The notes: generated from the letters alone by a model not told the origin. Positions 37,550 through 45,791 are shown, counted from the first letter of the stretch. The stretch is DNA of 64,000 nucleotides from Helicobacter anatolicus (GCF_021300615.1 NZ_JAJTMY010000001.1:1-64000); one strand, 5' to 3'. A program made the numbers and translations.

Positions 37550-37578
37550 ACTAAGTAATTTTTATCTTACTTAGTTTT
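37550..37578. terminator. Shared hairpin between cassette 3 and relaxase gene
   Basis: Stem ACTAAGTAA/TTACTTAGT with loop TTTTTATC, followed by TTTTAG on the plus strand. It contains the relaxase stop codon (37551-37553), so the two convergent genes end in the same structure. A near-identical hairpin closes cassette 1. Confidence 0.55.
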
Positions 37579-39101
37579 AGATTTTCTTTTTGTTTATGGC
37601 TTATAGTTTTATCAGTAGCAATCAAAGAATCTGATTTTTCTAAATATTCTAATTCCTTTTGCAGTTGCAAAAGCTTTTTTTGTTTTTTCTTTTGCAATTC
37701 CTCTATTTGTGCCAATTTTGCATAGTTTTGAATCATTTGCATAATTTCTTTTTTACGCTCTTGCATTTCCAGCATTAAGGTATCTTTGCGTTGTTTTATC
37801 TCTTCATTACTCTCAATCTTTGCCATTTTGTCTAAAATAAAAAGTTCTTTTTTGATTTGATAGGCATTTTTATGATTTTGATAAATTCTCTCATCAAAGG
37901 ACTTAATAAGCTTTTTACCCTCGATATTTAAGGCGTTTTTCAGCAATTCCCTCTCATCTTCTAGTAGTTTAAGATTTTTAATTGATTTTTTATCCAAAAA
38001 CCTTCTATCGACTTTTTTTAAAAAGTTGATGACAAAGCCTTTTTTTTCCACCTCCCTTCGGCTACTTGCTAATTTTTCAAATTGATTTTCAAACTCCAAA
38101 AATTTTTCAAATTCACTTTTTGTCTTAGATAAAGCCCATTGATTTTTGATAACTTTTTGCCTTAAATCCTCCATCTTTTGCATTTCATTGATTTTTCTTA
38201 GCTCCTGAGGATGCTTTTTATTAAATTCTAAAATATCTTGATTGAGATGCTTGATTTTATTTTCAAGCAATCTGATTTTTTTGGAAAGATTGTTATAAAT
38301 AGGCAATAGGAAGGACTTATGGTTAAAATTATCAAAATCCTTTTTTGCGATGTTTGTGAGGTAGTTTCTAGGCTCATTACTATAATCAAGCCTTGTGCCT
38401 GAAAACAAATAAAGATTATTTTTAAAATCCTCTCTTAGCTGATGAAAAAAATCTCTAAACTCATTTCTATTTGCAAAATGTAGCTTTCTGCCAGTATAGA
38501 TATGGGTTTTATTAATAAAGCAATGAATATGTGGATTATTCTGATGAGAATGCGGAACTAAAATAAAGTTATAGTCTAAAAGATTGCTTTTTAAGGTATT
38601 GAACACGCTTAGTTTTAAAACCTCCATGTTTTCATGGTTGTTTGCTTCTTGGATACTAAAAATTAAGTGCATTCCTTCATTTTGGGGTTTTTGCTTATTA
38701 AAATCTTTTTCCCATTCTTTTAAAACAAATTGCAGGTTTTGCATTTCAAAATCCTGATTTAAAACACTCTCTCCCCTGTCTTCAATATTTTGTATGGCAT
38801 AATTAAGGGCATTGTATAGATGTTTGATTTTCATATTTCCAATATTTTTTATAACAACTTGTTTTTTTTCTATTTTAGGATGGAAGGAATGACTAGCTTC
38901 TTTATTTTCTATGGTTAAATGAAAATGGGCAAAATAATCTTTTATGCTTTGTTTAGTGGCTTTGGCTCTTTTAATCGGCACCCACTCAAATAAATCATCA
39001 TCAACCTCAATTTTAGAAATCTTTTGGTTTTTAAACTTAAAATCATTCTTTTTGATTTTAGTATCTGATAATTTCAAAATGTTAAAATACAAATTGCTCA
39101 T
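37551..39101 (-). CDS. MOBP-like conjugative relaxase
   Basis: 516 aa. Motif III is clear: HSHQNNPHIHCFIN (residues 184-197) matches the H-x-D/Q...H-x-H metal site of MOBP/VirD2 relaxases. The tyrosine in KHLYNALNYAIQN (residue 101) is a candidate nucleophile. The C-terminal 280 residues are a highly charged coiled coil (EKKQKKLLQLQKELEYLEKS), likely for DNA binding or transfer signalling. ATG 39101 is chosen because a perfect TGTTATAAT lies only 7 nt upstream, implying a leaderless mRNA; the longer start at 39119 would precede the promoter. It would nick oriT and pilot DNA through the T4SS. Confidence 0.85.
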   Translation of the reverse strand: MSNLYFNILKLSDTKIKKNDFKFKNQKISKIEVDDDLFEWVPIKRAKATKQSIKDYFAHFHLTIENKEASHSFHPKIEKKQVVIKNIGNMKIKHLYNALNYAIQNIEDRGESVLNQDFEMQNLQFVLKEWEKDFNKQKPQNEGMHLIFSIQEANNHENMEVLKLSVFNTLKSNLLDYNFILVPHSHQNNPHIHCFINKTHIYTGRKLHFANRNEFRDFFHQLREDFKNNLYLFSGTRLDYSNEPRNYLTNIAKKDFDNFNHKSFLLPIYNNLSKKIRLLENKIKHLNQDILEFNKKHPQELRKINEMQKMEDLRQKVIKNQWALSKTKSEFEKFLEFENQFEKLASSRREVEKKGFVINFLKKVDRRFLDKKSIKNLKLLEDERELLKNALNIEGKKLIKSFDERIYQNHKNAYQIKKELFILDKMAKIESNEEIKQRKDTLMLEMQERKKEIMQMIQNYAKLAQIEELQKKKQKKLLQLQKELEYLEKSDSLIATDKTISHKQKENLKLSKIKIT

Positions 39102-39115
39102 CACAAAATTATAAC
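39101..39115 (-). promoter_or_regulatory. Relaxase promoter, probably leaderless
   Basis: Minus-strand extended -10 TGTTATAAT (TATAAT 39113 to 39108). Seven bases downstream is the A of ATG 39101, so transcription would start at the start codon. TTATAATTTTGTGA is shared with the promoter outside the right inverted repeat (31386 to 31373). Confidence 0.6.
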
Positions 39116-39656
39116 ACACCTAAGTTTTAAATATTTCTCTATCATGCCAAAAATCATTCTAAGGCACTTTATTCTGTTGAAAAACAAAAATCAAAGTCCA
39201 AAATACTCTAAGACATTAAAACCTTTTATTTTTACTTCTAGCATAGCTTAAAACAAATTTTAAACTTTTACTAAAAACAAAAAACCTAAAAACCTCAAAC
39301 TCTTTAAACCCTCTAATTCTTATATTTTTCTTTTTCTTGAAAACAAGCCAAAATAATAAATAATCAACTTTAATCAATTCTTTCACTTGGGGGAATGCAC
39401 TTATAAACTTTTCTTAAAATTCCAAATCTTTTAAAACTTAACAATTTCTTTTTTTTCTTTTTTCTTTAAAACTTAGAATCTTTATTAAATATTAAAACTC
39501 TATATCTAATTACTATAAATACAAGAATCTATATTAAGAGTAAAAACATATAAATACACTCTACTCTTTTCTTCCCTTATTAAGATTTTCAATTGAGTGG
39601 AAAAATTTTTCCAATTCTCTTAAAGTTCCTTAAAGCTTTTGTTTCATGGGTTTTGC

Positions 39657-39732
39657 TATAATGGGTTTTTGTAGAAATTTAGAGGCAGAATTACTTAAAA
39701 AACTGCCTGTAAAAACTTTCTCCCCTTTTTAT
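39657..39732 (+). ncRNA. Possible small RNA in element's right intergenic region
   Basis: Extended -10 TGCTATAAT with TATAAT at 39657-39662, followed by a 6-bp stem AGGCAG (39683-39688)/CTGCCT (39703-39708), then CTCCCCTTTTT. No ORF follows. The predicted RNA is about 60 nt from near 39670. The terminator is weak, so this is tentative. Confidence 0.35.
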
Positions 39733-39782
39733 TTTTTCTAACTTATAATTTTAAAAAATTTTCAATTTTTTAAAATTGTGCA

Positions 39783-39866
39783 GGATATCCCTATTTATGT
39801 ACATAAATAGTTATGAAGGATCGTAAAATAGGGAATTTCATGCGTAAAAAAACGCATTTTTCCCTG
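39783..39866. promoter_or_regulatory. Cluster of palindromes: oriT or control-region candidate
   Basis: GGATATCC (39783-39790) is followed directly by a perfect 20-bp palindrome CTATTTATGTACATAAATAG (39791-39810). CCCTATTT repeats inverted as AAATAGGG about 30 bp on. Then comes AGGGAA...ATGCGT/ACGCAT...TTCCCT with a T-run (39829-39866), which looks like a terminator hairpin. The relaxase gene starts about 700 bp away. An oriT, an operator or a terminator pair are all possible. Confidence 0.45.
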
Positions 39867-40066
39867 TTTTACTCAAACATTAAAAATTTTCCTCATTTTT
39901 TTCTCTTGATTTTTTTGCAAAAAAGTTTTAGAATGTCAAACAAGAAAATTTAGCAGATAATTTTCTGATTTTATGAAAATTTTTTATTCAATAACTTTTA
40001 AACCTACAGCGAAAAAATTACATTTTACTAAAATAAAAAGTATAAATTTTTAAAAATGGATATTTT

Positions 40067-40702
40067 ATGGAACATGGGGTTTTGATATCTGTGTTATTTA
40101 TCATTGGTATTGTGGTGGAATCTATGACAGGAGCTTTGGCTGCTGGTAGGTGTAAAATGGATTTGATGGGAGTAATTTTTATTGCTTTAGTTACTGCAAT
40201 TGGTGGAGGATCTGTAAGGGATATTTTATTTAATCATCATCCATTAACTTGGATTAAGACTCCAGAATATATTCTTGTTATTGTGATTGCTGCTCTTTTT
40301 GCTACGCGTATTCCTAAGATTATTACGCGTTTTGAGCGTGTATTTTTGCTTTTAGATGCTATCGGGCTTGTAGTTTTTAGTATTGTGGGGACGGCTGTGG
40401 TGATGGCAAAATATGATTCTGTGATTTTAGCGATTTGTGGGGGAGTGATTACAGGGGTTTTTGGTGGAATTTTGCGAGATACTTTATGCAATCAAATTCC
40501 CTTAATTTTTCAAAAAGAGATTTATGCAAGTGTGTCACTTTTGGCATCGGCATTATATTATATGCTTTTGACAATTTGTGGCATTGGTGCGGAGATTGCT
40601 AGTGTGATTACAATTATTTGTGGGAGCTTACTTAGAATTTTTGCAATTTATTACAAAATTGGGTTGCCAGTGTTTAATTTTGAAGAATCTTCTAAAAAAT
40701 AA
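40067..40702 (+). CDS. TRIC family (UPF0126) membrane channel protein
   Basis: 211 aa with seven hydrophobic segments. Two Gly-rich repeats are typical of prokaryotic TRIC channels (VTAIGGGSVRDILFNHHP and ITGVFGGILRDTLCNQIP), reflecting the duplicated three-helix unit. These trimers conduct potassium and other cations; the physiological role in bacteria is uncertain. It is the first chromosomal gene right of the element and converges on uvrC, with 13 bp between stops. Confidence 0.9.
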   Translation: MEHGVLISVLFIIGIVVESMTGALAAGRCKMDLMGVIFIALVTAIGGGSVRDILFNHHPLTWIKTPEYILVIVIAALFATRIPKIITRFERVFLLLDAIGLVVFSIVGTAVVMAKYDSVILAICGGVITGVFGGILRDTLCNQIPLIFQKEIYASVSLLASALYYMLLTICGIGAEIASVITIICGSLLRIFAIYYKIGLPVFNFEESSKK

Positions 40703-40715
40703 TTTGTAAGAATTT

Positions 40716-42503
40716 TTAATTTTTATCTCTTGAAGATAGGATTTTTTTTATGAGCTCTTGTGGAGCATTTTGTAGGGTGGTAAAATCTCCAAAATATTGT
40801 AAAAGTTTTTTTTGCTGTGCAAGTGTATAGGGTAGATTTTTGGAGATGTCTTTGGTTTTTTTGTGTCTGTGGAAACTGATAGCAAAGCGATGTACCTCAT
40901 CACGAAGTTTTTGTATAAATTGTAGTTTTTTGTCTTGTGTATCAAGTTTATAACTATATTGTAAGGAATGAATTGTGTCTTTTGCATTTCCTTTAGCTCT
41001 ATGGGCTTTAAAATCAATTTTTTCTTTTGAAATAGCAAGGATATCAATGTCTACTCCTGCACTTTCAAGTAGTTCATGAGCTATATTTAGCTGTCCTTTT
41101 CCTCCATCGATTATCCAAAGATTGGGTGGGGGATTTTTACTAAAACTTTTGATTCTATGCGTAAGAAGTTCTTGCATCTGGGAATATTCATCTTTTGAAG
41201 TAAGATTATAATGCCGGTATGATGGTTTATTAAAAGCATTATTTTCATAAGTTACCATTGCTCCTACATTGAAAGTAAAACTATGATGACTAGTGTCAAA
41301 AATCTCGATTCTAAATGGGGTTTGGGAGAGATTAAAACCTTGTTTAATTAAGTATAAAATTTCTTCATCTTTGTTTTTTAGAATGATTTTTTGACGCAAA
41401 AGTTCTTGGGCATTTTTTTCTGCAATTTGTATTAAAGTTTTTTTGTATCCAGTTTTTGGGAATTGTATGGGAAGTTTTTTGTCTTGTGTATTGTAGATAA
41501 AATCTTGTAGTTCTTGTGTGTTTATTAGGGGTTGAGAAAATAAAATTGATTCTGGCAGAATGGGCAATTTTTCTTTGTAGTGATTAAGAATATGTTGTGT
41601 AAAAACTGCAGAATCATCAATTTCATAATCTGATTTAATAAGTTCATAATCTGATGCAATAATCTTCCCTTCTCGCATAAAAAGTTTGATTAAAATCGCG
41701 ATATGTTCCTTATTTTGGGTTTGTTTTGCAATGCTGATGATATCAAGATTATAGGGCTTGTGGTAAGAAATTTCAGAAAAGTTAGAAATAGATGCAATTT
41801 TTTCAATGCGATTTTTATAGAGATTTGCTTCTTCAAAAAGAAGTTTTTCTGCAAGATTTTGCATTTTTTCTCGCATTTTTGTTAAAAGTTTTTCTTTATG
41901 CAATAGGAGGTGGAGCGCCTCTTGTGTAGTGGTAGCATAGGCTTCTTTGGTGATTTTTTGTTCGCATGGAGCAGGGCATTTGTTGATTTGATGGAATAAA
42001 CAGGCTTTTTTGCTTTTTATGCAGGATTTTTTTTGCACTAAGGGAAGGAGGTCATAAAGACTATCTAGAATATCTCTTGCACCTGTGGGGTAGGGGCCAA
42101 AATATTGGATATTTTTTTTTGAGATGACTTTTCTTGTGATTTCAAAAAAAGGAAAAGGAGTGTTTAAATCCACCATGATATAGGGGTAAGTTTTATCATC
42201 TCGCAATAAAATATTGTATTTTGGTTTTAGTTGTTTAATGAGTGAATTTTCAAGCAATAGTGCATCTTGTTCATTAGAAACAATAATGGTGTTGATATGA
42301 TAGGCCTGTGCGATCATGATTTGTATGCGTTGAGAATTTTTGGGATTGGGGATAAGGTGATTTTCTTGAAATTTAAAATAGCTTTTAACACGCTTTTTGA
42401 TATTTTTAGCTTTGCCTACATAAAGTAATTTTCCTTGAGAATCAAAATATTGATAAATACCAAAAGTGGTAGGGAGATTATTTAGAGTTTGTGGAGTGAT
42501 CAT
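40716..42503 (-). CDS. uvrC: UvrABC system protein C
   Basis: Endonuclease subunit making both incisions in nucleotide excision repair. It has an N-terminal GIY-YIG domain (TTFGIYQYFDSQGKLLYVGK), a central UVR-like region rich in charged residues, and the C-terminal RNase H-like domain (IEIFDTSHHSFTFNVGAMVT, LWIIDGGKGQLN). A helix-hairpin-helix end follows (LLQYFGDFTTLQNAPQELIK). The 595 aa length is normal. It overlaps the upstream DciA-like gene by 26 nt. Confidence 0.97.
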   Translation of the reverse strand: MITPQTLNNLPTTFGIYQYFDSQGKLLYVGKAKNIKKRVKSYFKFQENHLIPNPKNSQRIQIMIAQAYHINTIIVSNEQDALLLENSLIKQLKPKYNILLRDDKTYPYIMVDLNTPFPFFEITRKVISKKNIQYFGPYPTGARDILDSLYDLLPLVQKKSCIKSKKACLFHQINKCPAPCEQKITKEAYATTTQEALHLLLHKEKLLTKMREKMQNLAEKLLFEEANLYKNRIEKIASISNFSEISYHKPYNLDIISIAKQTQNKEHIAILIKLFMREGKIIASDYELIKSDYEIDDSAVFTQHILNHYKEKLPILPESILFSQPLINTQELQDFIYNTQDKKLPIQFPKTGYKKTLIQIAEKNAQELLRQKIILKNKDEEILYLIKQGFNLSQTPFRIEIFDTSHHSFTFNVGAMVTYENNAFNKPSYRHYNLTSKDEYSQMQELLTHRIKSFSKNPPPNLWIIDGGKGQLNIAHELLESAGVDIDILAISKEKIDFKAHRAKGNAKDTIHSLQYSYKLDTQDKKLQFIQKLRDEVHRFAISFHRHKKTKDISKNLPYTLAQQKKLLQYFGDFTTLQNAPQELIKKILSSRDKN

Positions 42504-42948
42504 TTTTGTAGTTTTTTATGATAGCTTCTCTGATATTTTCAAAAATTTGCGATAAAGTTGGATCGACTAAATAATTAGTGAACTTTCCTTCTGATGGTTC
42601 TTTGAAGCATAAGACTTGAGGGAGGGGTTGTGATTCTTTAGTATAGCGAGGGATATAGCCTCTTATCGTAAAATTTTCGGGCAAAAAAGGAAAGAATTCT
42701 TTATTTTCTTTTATAGTTTCTACAAGTTTTTTGGTATGATACTTATTGAATTCCCAAAGGACAGCTTCGTTATTAAAAGCCACAAGAATTTGGTTTTGTT
42801 TTAAGACAAAAAAACGGATAGCGTTTTTGATATGTAAGGGGAGAAAAATATTGATTCTTCTAAGGTTTTGTGAAGAATGGATTTTTTCTGCAAGGGTTTT
42901 TGGTAATTGACAAATAACATTGGAGATAAGAGTTTGAGAATCTTTCAT
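42478..42948 (-). CDS. DUF721/DciA-like protein upstream of uvrC
   Basis: 156 aa. The centre (AIRFFVLKQNQILVAFNNEA then LWEFNKYHTKKLVETIKEN) resembles the KH-like DUF721 domain of DciA, a loader of the replicative helicase DnaB. The same small gene precedes uvrC in H. pylori. Similarity is modest, so a helicase-loading role is only suggested. Its first 15 nt overlap a small lipoprotein gene on the other strand. Confidence 0.6.
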   Translation of the reverse strand: MKDSQTLISNVICQLPKTLAEKIHSSQNLRRINIFLPLHIKNAIRFFVLKQNQILVAFNNEAVLWEFNKYHTKKLVETIKENKEFFPFLPENFTIRGYIPRYTKESQPLPQVLCFKEPSEGKFTNYLVDPTLSQIFENIREAIIKNYKNDHSTNSK

Positions 42949-43056
42949 GGAATTATTGTAGCATATTTACTGATTATTGTTCAAGGTTGTGGATATAAGG
43001 CTAATCCTGTTTATGGATTCTTAGAAAATTGTGCTAGGTTTTGTGGAATTGTCTAA
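42934..43056 (+). CDS. Small LptM-like lipoprotein
   Basis: A 40-codon gene. TTG start at 42934 with GGAG at 42922-42925, then a hydrophobic segment (GIIVAYLLIIVQGCGYKANP) with a lipobox ending at VQGC. The mature protein starts CGYKANPVY, like LptM/YifL lipoproteins (CGYKGPLY type), which help fold the LPS exporter LptD. The stop is immediately followed by the ATG of the FUSC gene, so the two are coupled. The non-ATG start and short length make it easy to miss. Confidence 0.6.
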   Translation: MRIFHGIIVAYLLIIVQGCGYKANPVYGFLENCARFCGIV

Positions 43057-45081
43057 ATGGCATTCTTAACAAAAATCAAAAAAGATTTTTTGCATTTTAT
43101 TTCACTTTATGATGCAGGATATATTAGCTTTGTTTATTCATTAAAAGCACTTTTTGCTGCTGTGCTTAGCGCAGTTATTGTATGTGTAATTTTTGATTTT
43201 GATCTTGTGATTTGGGCAGCATCTATCCCTATCCATTTATATTTTTTAAATGTTGTATTGGTAGAGCAAAAACAAACTATTTGGTATTTTGTTGGATTTA
43301 TTTTACTAACAGCTTTGATTGTCTTTTTGTTTTGCACAATATTGCCTTATGCGTTTTATTTTGCTTTGCTTTTAATGTGTATAGGCTTTATAGCAGGGAT
43401 TATTGGTAGTTATCAAATGGATTTGCAACGTGTGATAAATATGAGCTTGATTGATGGCTTGATTGCGTGTATTTATATAAAATCTGGTGCTGATGTAACA
43501 CTATTTGAGTTAATTGTGGCAGTTTTTATTAGTGGAGCCATAGGAATTTTTACACATTTTTTTATGTCATTAAAAAAATATGGAAAAGTAACAAGGAAAT
43601 ATTTTCCTGATTTATTGCTTAATCTTGCATTGATGGCAAATAATTTACATCGCAATAGTGACTTTATTAAGATTCGCTATCGGATACTCAATCAAATGGA
43701 ATTTATCAAAAAAATTCTGAATTCAAAAGCTGCAAATATGAAAGATTCTCACACAATTAAAAATACTAAGCGTGCATTATTTTATCTCTATCGTATTGAA
43801 GAAATCTACCAGTGTTTAAATGCTATTCATAATGACACAAAAATAAAAGAAAAAAATTTTAATCCCATTAGAAAAGAGATTGTGGCAAATATTAGGGAGT
43901 TAAAAAAAATTTTCGATGGTTCTTTGGCACATTTAAAACATAGGGCAATAGATAGGATGGATAGCGAGGATTTTGGGCATTCTTTAGTAAATATTGTTAA
44001 GATTATTTATAATAAAATGCATTCTTTTCGCAGGGGCGGAGAGGAGAAAGATTACTTTGTTGAAGCAAGAAATAAGAAGACTTTGAAGGTAGTTTTTCAG
44101 GCAATAAAAAATAGAGATCATTTTTTTTATTATGGCGTAAAATATGCATTTGTGTTGGGGATTGCAATTCTTATTGCAGATGTTTTTAATATGAGCCATG
44201 GGGCATGGATTGCTATGGCATGTGTGGCAATTATGAGACCAAATTTGGGTGGTGTAAAGCATGTGGGTAAGGAATATATTTTAGGTGTTTTGGCCGGGTT
44301 AGTTGGTGGATTATTATTAGTATTTTTGACACAAGGAAGCCTATTTTTTTATTTCTTTTTCGTATTGGTTGTTTTTGGTTTTATTTATTTTCGTGCTTTT
44401 CCTTATGGGTTGTGGGCAAGTTTTATGATGATGGCCTTTATTATGATGTTTTCATTGGTGTATGGAAATTCGTATCTATTGGTTTTGGATAGATTTATTG
44501 ATATTGCATTGGCATTTTTGATTGTATTTTTTGCATTCTTGATTTTTTGGCCAAAATATAGTACAGATGAAATTTTCCCTAATATTCAAGAGGGGTTGGT
44601 GTATTTTGATAGTTTTTATGCAAAGATGCTTGAAAATTTTGATTCTTTGGGCGACTTGCATCAAAAAATAAGTATCAAACAAAAAGAGTTTTTATCTATT
44701 TACAACATATTAGAGACTAACATTATTGAAGCAAAAAAAGAAAAAAATCACATGCAAAAAGATATGCAATTATTGCGAAATTCTTTGCGGTATTTGGAGT
44801 TTTTAAACCAAAATACCTTGAAGCTTTATTATTTGCTTGTAGAGAGATGGCAGGAAAATCTTAAACAAGAAAAAGAATTATATATGAATGATTTGCAATT
44901 ATTGAAGACGCGTTATGAGATGATGAATCGTGCGATGCAGGATAATACTTTTTATTTCAAAGAGCAGCAAGATGGGCGTTTTATGGTAAATGAAGTTGTA
45001 TTTAAAGAGATCGTAATACAAATTTTTAATGCACAAAATGGTTTATTTAAGATTTTAGAATCAATTAAAAAGGATAGATGA
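43057..45081 (+). CDS. FUSC family inner-membrane protein
   Basis: 674 aa with two blocks of about five to six membrane helices (residues 20-170 and 345-495), each followed by a soluble helical region, the YccS/FUSC layout. The second block has the signature SHGAWIAMACVAIMRPNLGG. Related proteins are linked to export of aromatic acids or other solutes, but substrates are mostly unknown. Starts directly after the lipoprotein stop and overlaps the NYN gene by 4 nt. Confidence 0.85.
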   Translation: MAFLTKIKKDFLHFISLYDAGYISFVYSLKALFAAVLSAVIVCVIFDFDLVIWAASIPIHLYFLNVVLVEQKQTIWYFVGFILLTALIVFLFCTILPYAFYFALLLMCIGFIAGIIGSYQMDLQRVINMSLIDGLIACIYIKSGADVTLFELIVAVFISGAIGIFTHFFMSLKKYGKVTRKYFPDLLLNLALMANNLHRNSDFIKIRYRILNQMEFIKKILNSKAANMKDSHTIKNTKRALFYLYRIEEIYQCLNAIHNDTKIKEKNFNPIRKEIVANIRELKKIFDGSLAHLKHRAIDRMDSEDFGHSLVNIVKIIYNKMHSFRRGGEEKDYFVEARNKKTLKVVFQAIKNRDHFFYYGVKYAFVLGIAILIADVFNMSHGAWIAMACVAIMRPNLGGVKHVGKEYILGVLAGLVGGLLLVFLTQGSLFFYFFFVLVVFGFIYFRAFPYGLWASFMMMAFIMMFSLVYGNSYLLVLDRFIDIALAFLIVFFAFLIFWPKYSTDEIFPNIQEGLVYFDSFYAKMLENFDSLGDLHQKISIKQKEFLSIYNILETNIIEAKKEKNHMQKDMQLLRNSLRYLEFLNQNTLKLYYLLVERWQENLKQEKELYMNDLQLLKTRYEMMNRAMQDNTFYFKEQQDGRFMVNEVVFKEIVIQIFNAQNGLFKILESIKKDR

Positions 45082-45791
45082 TGAAGCAAAAAAAAATTGC
45101 ATTATTTATTGATTGTGAAAATATTGCAGCAAGATGGGTGGATGAGGTAATTGAGCGTTTGCAGAATGTGGGAGATTTATGTATTAAAAAAGCTTATGGA
45201 GATTGGCGTAGCGATTCATTAAAATCATGGAATGCGGTATTAATACACCATGCAATAGAGCCTGTGCATGTTATCACGGGGAATCATAATAAAAAAAATC
45301 AAAGTGGGGGCAAAAATAGCTGTGATATTAAAATGAGTATTGATGTAATGAATTGCCTTTATGATGGGGTGGCAGATTGTATTGCACTTGCTAGCAGCGA
45401 TAGTGACTTTGCTTCATTGGCACAAGAAATACGATCTAAAGGATTGCAGGCTATAGGTTTTGGGGAAATTAAATCAAGGGAGGAGTATAGAAATTCTTTT
45501 ACAAGCTTTGAGATCTTGCAAAAAGAAGAAGGGAAAAAAGAGCAGGATAAAATTACTAATAATCATCATTTAATTAATATATTAAAAAAAGCAATTGATG
45601 AGACTTCAGATAATAGTGGTGTGTCAAATGTTAGCGTTGTAGGTAATTGGATGCGTAATAATTATTCTCAAACCGCAAGAAGTTATGGTAAGAAAAGTTG
45701 GGGAGATGTGTTTAAGGAATTGCATAATGAGTTTCAAATTATTTATGATAAAAGTAAAAATACAATGAAAGTAAAATATTTATATTGGTAG
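45078..45791 (+). CDS. NYN-domain protein with C-terminal OST-HTH/LOTUS-like domain
   Basis: 237 aa. Residues 1-150 form a NYN/PIN-like nuclease fold (LabA/DUF88): KIALFIDCENIAARWVDEVI with the first catalytic acids, KNSCDIKMSIDVMNCLY and IALASSDSDFASLAQEIRSK. After a short linker, residues 165-237 (INILKKAIDETSDNSGVSNV, GNWMRNNYSQTARSYGKKSW) match an OST-HTH/LOTUS RNA-binding module. The pair suggests an RNA-processing enzyme; substrates are unknown. Overlaps the FUSC gene by 4 nt. Confidence 0.85.
   Translation: MMKQKKIALFIDCENIAARWVDEVIERLQNVGDLCIKKAYGDWRSDSLKSWNAVLIHHAIEPVHVITGNHNKKNQSGGKNSCDIKMSIDVMNCLYDGVADCIALASSDSDFASLAQEIRSKGLQAIGFGEIKSREEYRNSFTSFEILQKEEGKKEQDKITNNHHLINILKKAIDETSDNSGVSNVSVVGNWMRNNYSQTARSYGKKSWGDVFKELHNEFQIIYDKSKNTMKVKYLYW

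Larger units (their letters stand above)
37259..37578 (+). repeat. Toxin-like cassette, copy 3
   Basis: Begins with the hairpin CACCACT/AGTGGTG (37259-37275), then the shared CATAAGGG-to-promoter block. The leader is diverged, with its own perfect stem CCTTAAGAGG/CCTCTTAAGG at 37368-37393. The ORF follows, and the cassette closes with ACTAAGTAA/TTACTTAGT (37550-37575). The closing hairpin overlaps the end of the convergent relaxase gene. Confidence 0.85.
16562..39880. mobile_element. Integrative conjugative element with type IV secretion system
   Basis: Between gltX and the TRIC gene lies about 23 kb of very AT-rich DNA. It carries an almost full VirB/VirD4 secretion operon, an XerT-like tyrosine recombinase, a MobC-like accessory protein, a MOBP-like relaxase, a Toprim primase-like protein and three toxin-like cassettes. 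This is the gene content of Helicobacter conjugative transposons (ICEHptfs/TnPZ type) but a smaller set: no topA, parA or large methylase was seen. The left end lies between 16480 and 16586. The right end lies somewhere between the relaxase start (39101) and 40066; 39880 is only a placeholder after the last structured DNA. Confidence 0.85.
39120..40066. other. Long AT-rich intergenic region with no gene
   Basis: About 950 bp without a credible ORF on either strand. It holds T- and A-rich tracts, a possible small RNA promoter at 39657, and a cluster of palindromes at 39783-39866. It probably includes the right end of the element and may contain oriT. A TATAAA at about 40040 may serve the TRIC gene downstream. 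Confidence 0.7.
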
